A DNA stretch of 32,256 nt from DATJJW01 sp035491935 (GTDB taxonomy: Bacteria > Pseudomonadota > Alphaproteobacteria > ATCC43930 > CGMCC-115725): contig DATJJW010000215.1 in assembly GCA_035491935.1 (NCBI GenBank), positions 1 to 32,256 of the forward strand, given 5' to 3'. Below are positions 22,094-30,358 of the stretch, piece after piece. The notes beneath the pieces were generated by a model, which was given only the letters and a program-made list of their open reading frames with translations, had not been told where the DNA came from and ran no database searches. A program made the position numbers and the translations under genes. Position 1 is the first letter of the stretch. Each line of letters starts with the position of its first letter.

Positions 22094-22702
22094 ATGATCA
22101 GGATGATCTTCATGCTGGGCCTGCCGGCGTTCTGCGATTCGCTGGGCGCCATATTGTTCGCCGTGCTGATCGCGGCGAAACTGCCCCTGGCCGTGGCGGT
22201 CGGTTTCGGCGTGGCGGTCGCCTCGGTCATCGTGCTGTGGCAGAAATGGCGCCTCGGCACCGTCGCCGCCCTGAGCTGGATCAGCCTGGCGTTGATCCTC
22301 ATCGCCGGCACGGCCTCCGTCCTCACCAACGATCCGCGCTACGTCATGGCGAAGCCGAGCCTGGTCTATCTGGTTGTGGGGCTGGTCATGCTGAAGCCCG
22401 GCTGGATGATTCGCTACATGCCGCCACTGGTCGCGGCGGCATTTCCGAAGACCATGACGCTTTTCGGCTATCTCTGGGCGGCGCTGATCCTGGCGACCGG
22501 CATCGTCAACCTCGTCATCGCGCTCGCATGGCCGGCCTATTGGCCGCTTTTCGTCGCGGTGTTCCCGGTCGCGACCAAGGGATCGTTGTTTTTGTTTCAG
22601 GTCCTGGTGATCCGGGCGAAGGCAATCGACCGCTTCGGCTGTGCCTTCCCGGATGCCGAGCCGGAAAAGCATGGGAACCCAATCCCCAGGCCGGAATTCT
22701 GA
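22094..22702 (+). CDS. YciB/IspZ-like (septation protein A family) inner-membrane protein
   Basis: A 202-residue, very hydrophobic protein with about five or six membrane segments. The order of features matches YciB/IspZ: AVAVGFGVAVASVIVLWQKWR, SWISLALILIAGTASVLTNDPRYVMAKPSLVYL (the family's LxGGxTLxxxDxxFIKxKPTxxxxL region), and GYLWAALILATGIVNLVIA. In enterobacteria YciB is involved in envelope or septum synthesis. The C-terminal tail (AEPEKHGNPIPRPEF) is polar. ATG 22094 has GGAG three bases before it; a TTG at 22085 and an ATG at 22103 are alternatives. It leads the group with ubiE and ubiB. Confidence 0.75.
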   Translation: MIRMIFMLGLPAFCDSLGAILFAVLIAAKLPLAVAVGFGVAVASVIVLWQKWRLGTVAALSWISLALILIAGTASVLTNDPRYVMAKPSLVYLVVGLVMLKPGWMIRYMPPLVAAAFPKTMTLFGYLWAALILATGIVNLVIALAWPAYWPLFVAVFPVATKGSLFLFQVLVIRAKAIDRFGCAFPDAEPEKHGNPIPRPEF

Positions 22703-22739
22703 TCCTGCTTTCTTCTATGAGGCCCGAAAGGCCCGCGCT

Positions 22740-23570
22740 ATGGTGCGCCCCATGAGCCAAGACATGCCGCCCCAAGGCCCAAGCGACCGCGATCCCTTCC
22801 CGCTCGATCCCGCCGTCACCGATGACGAAGCCGATTTCGGCTTCCGCAAGGTCAGGGCGTCGGAGAAGAGCGGCCTCGTGCGCGAGGTGTTCGATTCCGT
22901 CGCCAGCAAATACGACGTGATGAACGACCTGATGAGCCTGGGCATCCACCGGTTGTGGAAGGACGCGCTCATCGATTGGATCGCACCGCGCCCGGGCCAG
23001 CATCTCCTGGACGTCGCGGGCGGTACCGGCGACGTTGCCTTCCGCTTCCTCGACCGGGCGGAGAAGAAGGGGGGTGCTGCGCGGGTCACGGTCTGCGACA
23101 TCAACCATTCGATGCTGAGCGTCGGCCGCGACCGGGCGATCGATCGTGGCCGGGTCACGGGCCTCGACTGGGTGTGCGGCGATGCCGAACGCTTGCCGCT
23201 GCCGGATCGCTCGGTCGATGCCTACACCATTGCCTTCGGGCTTCGGAACGTTACCCGCATCGACAATGCCTTGGCCGATGCCTTCCGGGTGCTCAAGCCC
23301 GGCGGACGCTTCATCTGCCTGGAATTCTCCAAGGTCGTGCTGCCTTTCATGGAGAAGCCCTACGACCTTTATTCCTTCCAGGTGCTGCCGCGCATCGGCG
23401 AGATCGTCGCCAAGGATGCGGAATCCTACCGTTACCTCGCCGAAAGCATCCGCCGCTTCCCACCGCAGGAGGAATTGGCCGAGCGCATGCGCGCGGTCGG
23501 CTTCGAGCAGGTAAAGTACCGCAACCTCTCCGGGGGCATCGCCGCGATGCACTCGGGCTGGCGCCTCTAA
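22740..23570 (+). CDS. ubiE: Demethylmenaquinone/2-polyprenyl-6-methoxy-benzoquinol methyltransferase UbiE
   Basis: A UbiE C-methyltransferase acting in ubiquinone synthesis. Diagnostic segments are VREVFDSVASKYDVMNDLMSLGIHRLWKD, the SAM motif LLDVAGGTGDVAFRF, CDINHSMLSVGRDRA, GDAERLPLPDRSVDAYTIAFGLRNV and the C-terminal GGIAAMHSGWRL. These are clear UbiE/COQ5 signatures. The first 40 residues are variable. ATG codons at 22740, 22752 and 22764 compete; AAAGG eight bases before 22740 favours it (276 aa), while 22752 is nearly as likely. It lies 37 bases after the YciB-like gene and 15 bases before ubiB. Confidence 0.96.
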   Translation: MVRPMSQDMPPQGPSDRDPFPLDPAVTDDEADFGFRKVRASEKSGLVREVFDSVASKYDVMNDLMSLGIHRLWKDALIDWIAPRPGQHLLDVAGGTGDVAFRFLDRAEKKGGAARVTVCDINHSMLSVGRDRAIDRGRVTGLDWVCGDAERLPLPDRSVDAYTIAFGLRNVTRIDNALADAFRVLKPGGRFICLEFSKVVLPFMEKPYDLYSFQVLPRIGEIVAKDAESYRYLAESIRRFPPQEELAERMRAVGFEQVKYRNLSGGIAAMHSGWRL

Positions 23571-23585
23571 GCACGGTCGGAATTC

Positions 23586-25160
23586 ATGCTGCGCAGCTTG
23601 CGCCATCTTTTGGCGCTCATCCGCATCGGCTTCACGCTTGCGCGCGCCGACGTGCTGCAGCCGCTGGTCATGGTGCCGGTGCTGCTGACCGTGTTTCGGC
23701 TGTCGCGCATCATCATTCCGCCAGCGAAGGAGGTGCGGGGGCTGCGCCCCGGGCAGCGTCTCGCCTGGGCGCTGCAACGCCTGGGCCCCAGCTTCATCAA
23801 GCTGGGCCAGGCGCTCTCGACGCGCTCCGACCTGCTGGGCGAGCAGGGCGCCGCCGACCTTTCCATGCTGCAGGACCGGCTGCCGCCCTTCCCCTTCGCG
23901 CAAGCGCGCGCGGCCATCGAGGCCGACCTCGGCCGGCCGCTCTCCGAACTTTTCACCGAATTCAACACGGAATCGGTGGCTGCGGCTTCTGTCGCCCAGG
24001 TGCATTTCGCCGTCACCACCGATGGCAGGCAGGTCGCGGTCAAAGTGCTGCGACCGGGCGTGGCGGCGGCCTTCGCCCGCGACCTCGATCTCCTGATGTG
24101 GCTGGCGGAGCTGATGGAGGCGCGGATACCGGGCTCGCGACGGCTGCGTCCGGTCGATGTGGTCAAGCAGTTCGAGCAGTCGGTCGCCTTCGAGATGGAT
24201 CTGCGCTTCGAGGCGGCGGCGGCGGCCGAGATGGCGGAGAACTTCGCCGGCGATCCCGATTTCCGCATTCCGCCGGTCGATTGGGAGCGCACCGCGGGCC
24301 GGGTGCTGACCACCGAGCGGGTCATCGGCACGCCGATCGGCGACCGCGACGCGCTGATCGCCGCCGGCCATGATCTGCGCGAGATCGTCGGCAAGGCCGC
24401 ACGCGCCTTCTTCGCCCAGATCTTCCGTGACGGCTTTTTCCATGCCGATCTGCATCCGGGCAATCTGTTCGTCGATGCCCATGGCACGATCGTCGCCATC
24501 GATTTCGGCATCACCGGCCGGTTGGAACGGCGGCACCGCAACTATCTCGCCGATATGCTGCTGGGTTTCCTGAGCGGTGATTTCCGCCGGGTGGCGGAGG
24601 TGCATTTCGATGCCGGGCTGGTCCCGCGCAGCGAATCCGTGGCGCTGTTCACCCAGGCTTGCCGCTCGATCGGCGAGCCGCTTCTGGGCAAGCCGCTGGA
24701 GCAGATTTCGGTGGCGAAGCTGCTGTCGCAGCTCTTCCAGATCACCCGGCAGTTCAAGATGGAGACGCAGCCGGAGCTGCTGATGCTGCAAAAGACCATG
24801 GTGCTGGCCGAAGGCTTGGGCCGCAGCCTCGATCCCACGGTCAACATGTGGCAGCTCGCCCAGCCGCTGATCGAGGAATGGATGGCCGTATACCGCTCGC
24901 CGGTGGCGCGGGTCGGCGACACGGTCAGCGACTTCATCACCGAGCTCGAGCACTTGCCCAAGGTGCTGCACAATCTGAAGACGGTGCTGAGCGACCTCGC
25001 CCATGACGGGCTCAATCTGCATAGCGAGACGGTCGAAGCGCTGGGCGAGGGCGATCGCTGGATCAGGCGTCTGGCGTGGCCGCTCTGGGTCTTCGCGCTG
25101 GCGCTGGCAGGGATGGCCGCGGCACAGTGGTTTACCATCCTGTCGAAGTGGCCGCTATGA
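23586..25160 (+). CDS. ubiB: UbiB (ABC1/ADCK-type atypical kinase, ubiquinone biosynthesis)
   Basis: A 524-residue UbiB. The family-specific KxGQ motif is at 72-75 (FIKLGQALSTRSDLL), the Ala-rich nucleotide loop is AAASVAQVH (132-140), the catalytic Lys is 153 (VAVKVLRPG), ExD lies in FEMDLRFE, the HADLHPGN motif at 286-293 has Asp288, and DFG is at 306-308. One or two hydrophobic segments at the C-terminus (LWVFALALAGMAAAQW) anchor it in the inner membrane. UbiB is an ATPase needed for ubiquinone synthesis, thought to help extract lipid precursors. It is the third gene of the plus-strand group, directly after ubiE, a conserved pair. Confidence 0.97.
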   Translation: MLRSLRHLLALIRIGFTLARADVLQPLVMVPVLLTVFRLSRIIIPPAKEVRGLRPGQRLAWALQRLGPSFIKLGQALSTRSDLLGEQGAADLSMLQDRLPPFPFAQARAAIEADLGRPLSELFTEFNTESVAAASVAQVHFAVTTDGRQVAVKVLRPGVAAAFARDLDLLMWLAELMEARIPGSRRLRPVDVVKQFEQSVAFEMDLRFEAAAAAEMAENFAGDPDFRIPPVDWERTAGRVLTTERVIGTPIGDRDALIAAGHDLREIVGKAARAFFAQIFRDGFFHADLHPGNLFVDAHGTIVAIDFGITGRLERRHRNYLADMLLGFLSGDFRRVAEVHFDAGLVPRSESVALFTQACRSIGEPLLGKPLEQISVAKLLSQLFQITRQFKMETQPELLMLQKTMVLAEGLGRSLDPTVNMWQLAQPLIEEWMAVYRSPVARVGDTVSDFITELEHLPKVLHNLKTVLSDLAHDGLNLHSETVEALGEGDRWIRRLAWPLWVFALALAGMAAAQWFTILSKWPL

Positions 25161-25189
25161 CACATGGGGAATAGCGACAACGGCCAAGC

Positions 25190-25212
25190 GTCTCTGCTAA
25201 ACAGGTAGAGAC
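25190..25212. promoter_or_regulatory. Inverted repeat before the ModE-like gene
   Basis: GTCTCT (25190-25195) and AGAGAC (25207-25212) flank 11 bases in the 84-base gap between ubiB and the ModE-like gene. It could be a weak terminator of ubiB or an operator. Nothing decides between these. Confidence 0.3.
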
Positions 25213-25244
25213 TTCCAATTCGGCAGCAGGGCAGGTCTGGTCCC

Positions 25245-25613
25245 ATGGTGACGTTGAGCGTGCGCATCGATCTCGATGCCGATGGTCGCATCGGCCCTGG
25301 CAAGATCGAATTGCTCGAGAAGATCGCCGCTTTCGGCTCCATCTCCGCCGGCGGCCGCGCCATGGACATGTCCTATCGTCGCGCCTGGGAGCTGGTCGAG
25401 AGCCTGAACAAGCTGTTCGGTCAGCCGGTGGTCGCGGCCCAGACCGGCGGCAAGCATGGCGGCGGCGCCGTGCTGACGCCCATGGGGCTGGCGCTGGTCA
25501 CACGCTATCGCGCCATCGAGCGCGCCGCCGAGGAAGCTGCGCGGACCCATCTCGCCGCCATCGAAGCGGCGATGGCGGCCAAGCCCGACGCCGATCTATC
25601 CGACAGTGCCTAA
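25245..25613 (+). CDS. ModE-like single-domain winged-helix regulator
   Basis: A 122-residue protein that matches the DNA-binding part of ModE (LysR-type HTH, TIGR00637-like). Evidence is the segment LLEKIAAFGSISAGGRAMDMSYRRAWELVESLNKLFGQPVV, followed by the wing TGGKHGGGAVLTPMGLALVTRYRAIE. E. coli ModE carries two molybdate-binding MOP domains after this region. Here the protein ends after a short helix, so it cannot bind molybdate in the usual way. Such short forms are frequent in alphaproteobacteria, and their targets are often unknown. Spacing of 84 bases from ubiB suggests its own promoter. Confidence 0.87.
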   Translation: MVTLSVRIDLDADGRIGPGKIELLEKIAAFGSISAGGRAMDMSYRRAWELVESLNKLFGQPVVAAQTGGKHGGGAVLTPMGLALVTRYRAIERAAEEAARTHLAAIEAAMAAKPDADLSDSA

Positions 25614-25640
25614 CGTCCTGCCCCCGCGTTTCCAGGCCCC

Positions 25641-25681
25641 AGCGTCCTCAGGGCCCTAGCGTCCTCAGGGCCCTAGCGTCC
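25641..25681. repeat. Tandem 17-base repeat at the end of a gene
   Basis: AGCGTCCTCAGGGCCCT occurs at 25641-25657 and 25658-25674, followed by a partial copy AGCGTCC (25675-25681). The last units run over the stop codon of the minus-strand gene (25673-25675). Each unit contains the palindrome AGGGCCCT. Confidence 0.85.
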
Positions 25682-26551
25682 AAGCGCTGCCTTCAGCTCG
25701 GCCTTGAAGTCGACGAGCACCGTCGAGGTGACGTCCAGGCGCCGGTCCTCGAAGACATGGGTCTGGCGAGTACGGCGGCGGCGCCAATCCATGACCGTGC
25801 GGTCGCGGGTATCCAGCAGATGCGCCACATGCGGTCGCAGGATCGCCAGCACGCCCGCCAGCCACAGGCTGACGATGTCGATCGCGCGCTGCGCCATTGG
25901 CCCGTTGATGTCCGACGCGACCACGCCGGGCCCGGTCGTATCAAGCGCTGCCGGTCGGGCCGGCTGGAAATGGAAACGGTCGAGCGCGCCGACCAGATCC
26001 TGGGCGCGATACCAGACCTCCCCCGTCACCCAGCGATTGGTGGTGAAGACCGCCATGGGCTGGCCGGCATCGTCGATGCTCATGCCGACCAGATGGGCGA
26101 AACGGCCCTGGTCGCGGCGCGAGAGATGCGTGCCGCCGGGTTCGCCCTTTTCCTTGACCGGCAGCACGATGGGGGCGACCGCCATTTCAGGCAGGACGAA
26201 GGGCACGACGCCGGAGGGCATGCCGCCGCTGCCGAGGAAGGTGTGGAAATGGCCGCATTCGGCCGGCATGGGGTTGAGCTTGCCGCCGCCATGGGCCTCA
26301 TGGGCGTGGAAGAACCATTGCGCCTGGCTGGTGGCATCCCAAGCCTCGCCCGCTGGGTAGTGTCGGCCTTCCTGCGCCTCGCCGCCACCCAGCAGCAGGT
26401 CGAGCAATCCCAGATGATGGTCGGCAAGGCAGGCTTCGATCATCGCTACCCGCGTCGCCGGGGCGCGGCGGGCCAGGCCGTCGAGATTCAGTTCGGGCAA
26501 CAGGGCCTCTTCGGCCCGCACTTCAGCAAGCATGATGCCGTCGGATACCAT
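25673..26551 (-). CDS. Conserved-looking protein of unknown function (292 aa)
   Basis: I cannot assign a function. No signal peptide or clear membrane segment is seen. The most striking region is a cluster of histidines: FFHAHEAHGGGK (His82, 84, 87) and CGHFHTFLGSGG (His101, 103). Further on come HLVGMSIDDAGQPMAVFTTNRWVTGE and RAIDIVSLWLAGVLAILRPHVAHLL. The GHFHTF segment recalls an uncharacterised DUF-type family (possibly DUF6969, from memory, unverified). Its ATG at 26551 overlaps the TAA of the auxiliary lipoprotein gene (TAATG), so it is translationally coupled to the Mla operon and is its last gene. A metal-binding enzyme is conceivable but unproven. Confidence 0.75.
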   Translation of the reverse strand: MVSDGIMLAEVRAEEALLPELNLDGLARRAPATRVAMIEACLADHHLGLLDLLLGGGEAQEGRHYPAGEAWDATSQAQWFFHAHEAHGGGKLNPMPAECGHFHTFLGSGGMPSGVVPFVLPEMAVAPIVLPVKEKGEPGGTHLSRRDQGRFAHLVGMSIDDAGQPMAVFTTNRWVTGEVWYRAQDLVGALDRFHFQPARPAALDTTGPGVVASDINGPMAQRAIDIVSLWLAGVLAILRPHVAHLLDTRDRTVMDWRRRRTRQTHVFEDRRLDVTSTVLVDFKAELKAALGR

Positions 26552-27210
26552 TATGCAGAGGCCATGACGGCCAGTGTCCAGGAGACGAGACGCGGCGCCA
26601 GCGCCTGGAACGCCTGATCGAAGCCGGCAACCACGGCATCGATCGCATTCCGCCGGGCCTGTGCCGTCTCGGTCAGGTCGGTATGGGCGACGACGCTGCG
26701 GTCCCGATTGCGCACCAGGGTCAGGTTGAAGCGCAGCTTGACCCGCGGCGCGTCCATCGCCGCATCATAGGCTGCCTCGAAGTCGAGGATATTCGATTGC
26801 AGCGTGAAATCGGCGCTCCAGGGCACGACGCCGCGTCCGACCGCGGCCAGGCGTCCGGCATTCTCGAAGCTTTCGACCAGCAGGCTTTGCACCATGGCCG
26901 GCATCTTGTCCTGCCAGGCGGCATCGGCGAAATAATCGAGGCCATAGGCGCCCCGGGTCAGCACGATACGCTGGGTCGCGAGCCCATAGGCCGCGTCCGG
27001 CACCGCGATCAGCAGGCGCCTGGTCGACACATCCACCGGCGGCAGGCTCGCGTATCGCGCCGGCGCGCGCAGCAGGAACAGCCGTGGCGGCGGTGCCGGG
27101 CGCGGCAGGATGCCGCCGCAGCCCACCAGGGGCAGCGCCGTGCCGGCACCCAGCAGTCGCAGGACACGACGCCGCGAAGCCGGATGGGGCGGAATCGAAA
27201 AGCGGATCAT
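26551..27210 (-). CDS. ABC-type transport auxiliary lipoprotein (PqiC/ABC_trans_aux family)
   Basis: A 219-residue lipoprotein. The N-terminus combines a twin-arginine-like stretch (ASRRRVLRLLGAG) with the lipobox LVGC (Cys31), so it may leave through Tat and then be lipidated. The mature part fits ABC_trans_aux (PF03886): FLLRAPARYASLPPV, then RRLLIAVPDAAYGLATQRIVL and DYFADAAWQDKMPAMVQSLLVESFENAG. Members sit in the outer membrane with MCE/Mla or Pqi complexes and help lipid transfer. It begins with an ATGA overlap on mlaD, as expected for a stable complex. Confidence 0.9.
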   Translation of the reverse strand: MIRFSIPPHPASRRRVLRLLGAGTALPLVGCGGILPRPAPPPRLFLLRAPARYASLPPVDVSTRRLLIAVPDAAYGLATQRIVLTRGAYGLDYFADAAWQDKMPAMVQSLLVESFENAGRLAAVGRGVVPWSADFTLQSNILDFEAAYDAAMDAPRVKLRFNLTLVRNRDRSVVAHTDLTETAQARRNAIDAVVAGFDQAFQALAPRLVSWTLAVMASA

Positions 27211-28148
27211 GGCGGACTATATCCTTGGCGGCGGTCGCCATAGAGCAGCGCGGTCGGGTCCTGCGACACGCCGTTGGTCAGGCGCGACAGGTTCGCCACC
27301 AGCTCGCGCATCTGCTGAGTCAGCGCCAGGAGCTGCGGCAGGCCGGACGAAGCGAAATTGTGGATATCGCCCTGGTTCCGCCTGACCAGCTGGTCAAGGT
27401 CGTCGGCGAGCTGCGACAGCTTGCGGCTGGCCTCCTGCGCGTTGGCCAGCGTGCCTTGCGCAGGCTTCGCCAAGGTGCGCATCTCGACGACCAGGCGCCG
27501 CGTCTGCTCGATCGTATCGGGCAGTTTCCTGGCGGCCGCGGCACCATCATCCAGCATGGTGCCGATTTCCTTGCGATGGGCGGCCACCTCGTCGGTCACC
27601 GCTTCCAGGTTTTTGATCGTGTGGGAAAGTGAGGCTTCATTGTCTGGCGTCAGCAGCGAGTTCAGCCGGTTGGCCAGCGATGCCAGCTTGTCGATCATCT
27701 CCGGCGCACGGTTCTCGACCTGTTGCAGCACCGAGGGACGCGAAGGAATGACCGGGTAGCCCGCGCCCGGCGTCTGCGAGAGGACCGGCGAATCCTGCGT
27801 GCCGCCGGTGATCAACACATAGGCCTGGCCGGTGATGCCGGAGCTGGAGACGGAGCCCACGGAATCCTGATGCAGCACCGTGCCCTCCCGGATGGCCAGC
27901 GTCAGCACGACCCGGTTGGGATTGACCGGGTCGAGATCGATGTCCTGCACCTTGCCGATGCCGATGCCGTTGAGGCGCACCGCTGCATTCTTGTTCAGCC
28001 CGGTGACCGAGCCGGTGACGTACATGCGGTAAAATTGCGAACCCTCGCGGAATTGCAGCCCCGCCAGCCATAACCCGGCGATGAACACCACTGTAAGCAG
28101 GGCCAGCACGAAGGTGCCGACGGCGACATAGTGAGCGCGGGTTTCCAT
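27207..28148 (-). CDS. mlaD: MlaD-family MCE lipid-binding protein
   Basis: A 313-residue protein with one N-terminal membrane helix (VAVGTFVLALLTVVFIAGLWLAG) and one MCE domain (about 38-118; YRMYVTGSVTGLNKNAAVRLNGIGIGKVQDI, ending in SSSGITGQAYVLITGG). A long helical C-terminal part follows (LASLANRLNSLLTP to LADDLDQLVRRN), which in related proteins forms a tube or needle. It binds phospholipid between the permease and the outer-membrane side. It is longer than E. coli MlaD (183 aa) and more like Ttg2C-type or PqiB-like single-MCE proteins with an extended coil. Lies 26 bases after mlaF and overlaps the lipoprotein gene. Confidence 0.93.
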   Translation of the reverse strand: METRAHYVAVGTFVLALLTVVFIAGLWLAGLQFREGSQFYRMYVTGSVTGLNKNAAVRLNGIGIGKVQDIDLDPVNPNRVVLTLAIREGTVLHQDSVGSVSSSGITGQAYVLITGGTQDSPVLSQTPGAGYPVIPSRPSVLQQVENRAPEMIDKLASLANRLNSLLTPDNEASLSHTIKNLEAVTDEVAAHRKEIGTMLDDGAAAARKLPDTIEQTRRLVVEMRTLAKPAQGTLANAQEASRKLSQLADDLDQLVRRNQGDIHNFASSGLPQLLALTQQMRELVANLSRLTNGVSQDPTALLYGDRRQGYSPP

Positions 28149-28174
28149 GGGATGCCGGGTTATGCCTCGTGCGA

Positions 28175-28981
28175 TCAGATTGCAAGAGCGGCGCGGCTGC
28201 GCGCCCCATTGAAGTAATCTTGAATCCAGGGGTGACCGTCCTGCCGCAGCTCATCGATCGTGCCGGTGATCATCCTGCCCTCGAGCAGCACGGAGACGCG
28301 GTCGGTGGTCATGCGCAGGGTATCGATGTCGTGGGTCACCATGAAGACGGTAAGGCCGAGGCTCGATTGCAGGTCGCGCAAGAGATGGTCGAAGCCGTCG
28401 GCGCTGATCGGGTCGAGCCCGGCTGTCGGCTCATCCAGGAACAGGATGTCCGGGTCGAGCGCGAGCGCGCGCGCCAGCCCGGCGCGCTTGCGCATGCCGC
28501 CCGACAGCTCGGAGGGGTATTTGGCGCCGGTATCGAGCGGCAGCCCGACCAGGGCCAGTTTGACCGCGGCGATCTCCCGCGTCAGGCGCGGCGTCAGGTT
28601 GGTATGTTCGCGCAGCGGCACCTGGATGTTGTCGGAGACGGTCAGGCTGCTGAACAAGGCCCCGTCCTGGAACAGCACGCCACCGCGCATGCGCAGCCAT
28701 ATCCCGACCTTGCGCGAGACATGGGCCGTATCGTGGCCGAGGATCTTGATGGTGCCGGCCGCCGGGCGGCGCAGCCCGATGATGGTATGCAGCAATATCG
28801 ACTTGCCGCTGCCCGAGCCGCCGACCACGCCCATGACCTCGCCCCGGCGTATCTCGAGGTCGAGGTGGTCGTGTATGACCCGGTCGCCCAGCCGCGTCAC
28901 CAGCCCCTTCACCGAGATGGCCGGGCCGGTCTTGTCGGTGCCGGGCGGGTCCTGCGCCGGTAGCGGACTGAGCGTGACCAT
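28175..28981 (-). CDS. mlaF: Mla-type ABC transporter ATP-binding protein
   Basis: A 268-residue ATPase of the MlaF/Ttg2A family. Walker A GGSGSGKS (54-61), Q-loop LFQDGALFSSLTV (the MlaF-like pattern), signature LSGGM (159-163), Walker B ILFLDEPTAGLDP (179 onward) and switch His in VTHD are all visible. It powers phospholipid transfer across the envelope together with the permease and MlaD. The start at 28981 is six bases after the mlaE stop. The N-terminal 20 residues are Pro-rich and variable. Confidence 0.95.
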   Translation of the reverse strand: MVTLSPLPAQDPPGTDKTGPAISVKGLVTRLGDRVIHDHLDLEIRRGEVMGVVGGSGSGKSILLHTIIGLRRPAAGTIKILGHDTAHVSRKVGIWLRMRGGVLFQDGALFSSLTVSDNIQVPLREHTNLTPRLTREIAAVKLALVGLPLDTGAKYPSELSGGMRKRAGLARALALDPDILFLDEPTAGLDPISADGFDHLLRDLQSSLGLTVFMVTHDIDTLRMTTDRVSVLLEGRMITGTIDELRQDGHPWIQDYFNGARSRAALAI

Positions 28982-28987
28982 GACCGG

Positions 28988-30157
28988 TCAGATATCCATC
29001 ATCGAGAAGATCACCGAGAAGATCGCGTCGGCGACGATGATCAGGAAGATCGATTCCACGACCGATTGCGTGGTCAGCCGGCCGACGCTGGTCGCATTGT
29101 TCTCGACCCGCAGACCCTCGAAGCAGCCGACCATGCTGATCAGGAAGGCGAAGACCGGCGCCTTGATGACGCCGAGCCAGGGCTGCCAGCCGCCCATCAC
29201 GCCGCGCAGCTGCTCCAGGAATTGCGGGATCGGGATGCCCAGCGCGAAATCACACATGAGGGCGCCGCCCAGAAGTCCCATGGCGTTGGCGAAGATGGTC
29301 AGCAACGGCAGGGTGATCATCAAGCCCAGGACGCGGGGCAGCACCAGGACCTCGATCACGTTGAGGCCGATGGCGCGCATCGCGTCCAGCTCCTGATTCA
29401 CCTTCATCGAGCCGATCTCGGCGGTGAAGGCGCTGCCGGAGCGGCCGGCGACGCTGATGGCGGCGATCATGCCGCCCAGCTCGCGCAGCACGGCGATCGA
29501 CACCAGGTTGACCGTCAGGATCTCGGCGCCGAAATGCGTCAGCTGCGACGCGCCCTGGAAGGCCAGCACCACGCCGATGAGGAAGGTCAGCAGGCCCAAT
29601 ACCGGCAGGGCGTTCAAGCCCGTCTGCTCTATCTGCGTCACGAATGTCGCCAGGCGCAGCCGGCTCGGATGGACGATGACCGTCGCCGTCTCCTGGCAGA
29701 CCACGCCGAAGAAGGACAGCAGGCGTGCGCCCTGGCTCATGGCGTGGCAGAAGCCGCGGCCGACCCGTTCGGCAAAGGCCATGTAGCCGTGGGTGGCGAC
29801 CTCCACGGGCTTCCGCTTGCCGAAGCCCGCGAAGGCCGGGCAGTCGACATGGATCTTGTCGAGCAGCGGCGCATAGCGCTCCGGCACGTCCGCCAGCTCG
29901 ACCTTCAGCCCCGCCTGCTCCAGCACGCGCGCGCTGCGCAGGATCAGCCAGGCGCCGGCTGTGTCGAGCCGGTCGAGATCGTCCAGCAGGATGCGCACGC
30001 TGTCGATGTCGCGCGGCTTCAGCCTGGCCAATTGCCGATCGAGCGGGGTGGCATGGGCCAGGATCCAGTCCCCGCCGCAGCGCAATTCCAGCCGGCGTCC
30101 TTGCTGCGTGCAGCGCAGCCAGCCGGCATGAAGCGAGGAGGCAAGATCGTCGGGCAT
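28988..30157 (-). CDS. mlaE: MlaE-family lipid ABC transporter permease with N-terminal STAS domain
   Basis: A 389-residue fusion. Residues about 10-115 form a STAS domain like MlaB (LKPRDIDSVRILLDDLDRLDTAGAWLILRSARVLEQAG). Residues about 140-389 are the MlaE permease with about five membrane helices. Its hallmarks are GLLTFLIGVVLAFQGASQL, LVSIAVLRELGGMIAAISVAGRSGSAFTAEIGSMKVNQELDAMRAIG and the C-terminal GCFEGLRVENNATSVGRLTTQSVV. In E. coli MlaB is a separate STAS protein that controls the ATPase. Here it is carried on the permease, a known arrangement in several bacteria. The gene is the first of the operon. No ribosome site is seen at 30157. Confidence 0.95.
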   Translation of the reverse strand: MPDDLASSLHAGWLRCTQQGRRLELRCGGDWILAHATPLDRQLARLKPRDIDSVRILLDDLDRLDTAGAWLILRSARVLEQAGLKVELADVPERYAPLLDKIHVDCPAFAGFGKRKPVEVATHGYMAFAERVGRGFCHAMSQGARLLSFFGVVCQETATVIVHPSRLRLATFVTQIEQTGLNALPVLGLLTFLIGVVLAFQGASQLTHFGAEILTVNLVSIAVLRELGGMIAAISVAGRSGSAFTAEIGSMKVNQELDAMRAIGLNVIEVLVLPRVLGLMITLPLLTIFANAMGLLGGALMCDFALGIPIPQFLEQLRGVMGGWQPWLGVIKAPVFAFLISMVGCFEGLRVENNATSVGRLTTQSVVESIFLIIVADAIFSVIFSMMDI

Positions 30158-30358
30158 GGGTTGCGGGCGGCTTCAAGCTGTCATGACGACAAAAGGTGCA
30201 GAACCATAGCGCGATCGGCCGGGCTTAAGCAGGTGCAAAAACAATACGCTGCAATTATAAGGGCCGTCATGCCGCAGACCGGCGACGCCAGCACCGGCAA
30301 TTCAGTGCCGTCGGCGATCCCCGCCACCCCTGATCCGAACCAGGAACCAGCCAGCCCC

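Noticed and set aside
22515..25022. 835-codon open frame on the minus strand opposite ubiE and ubiB
   Set aside because: It is the antisense shadow of two well-supported genes. GC-rich codon bias opens such frames, and the translation is low in complexity with no recognisable domain.
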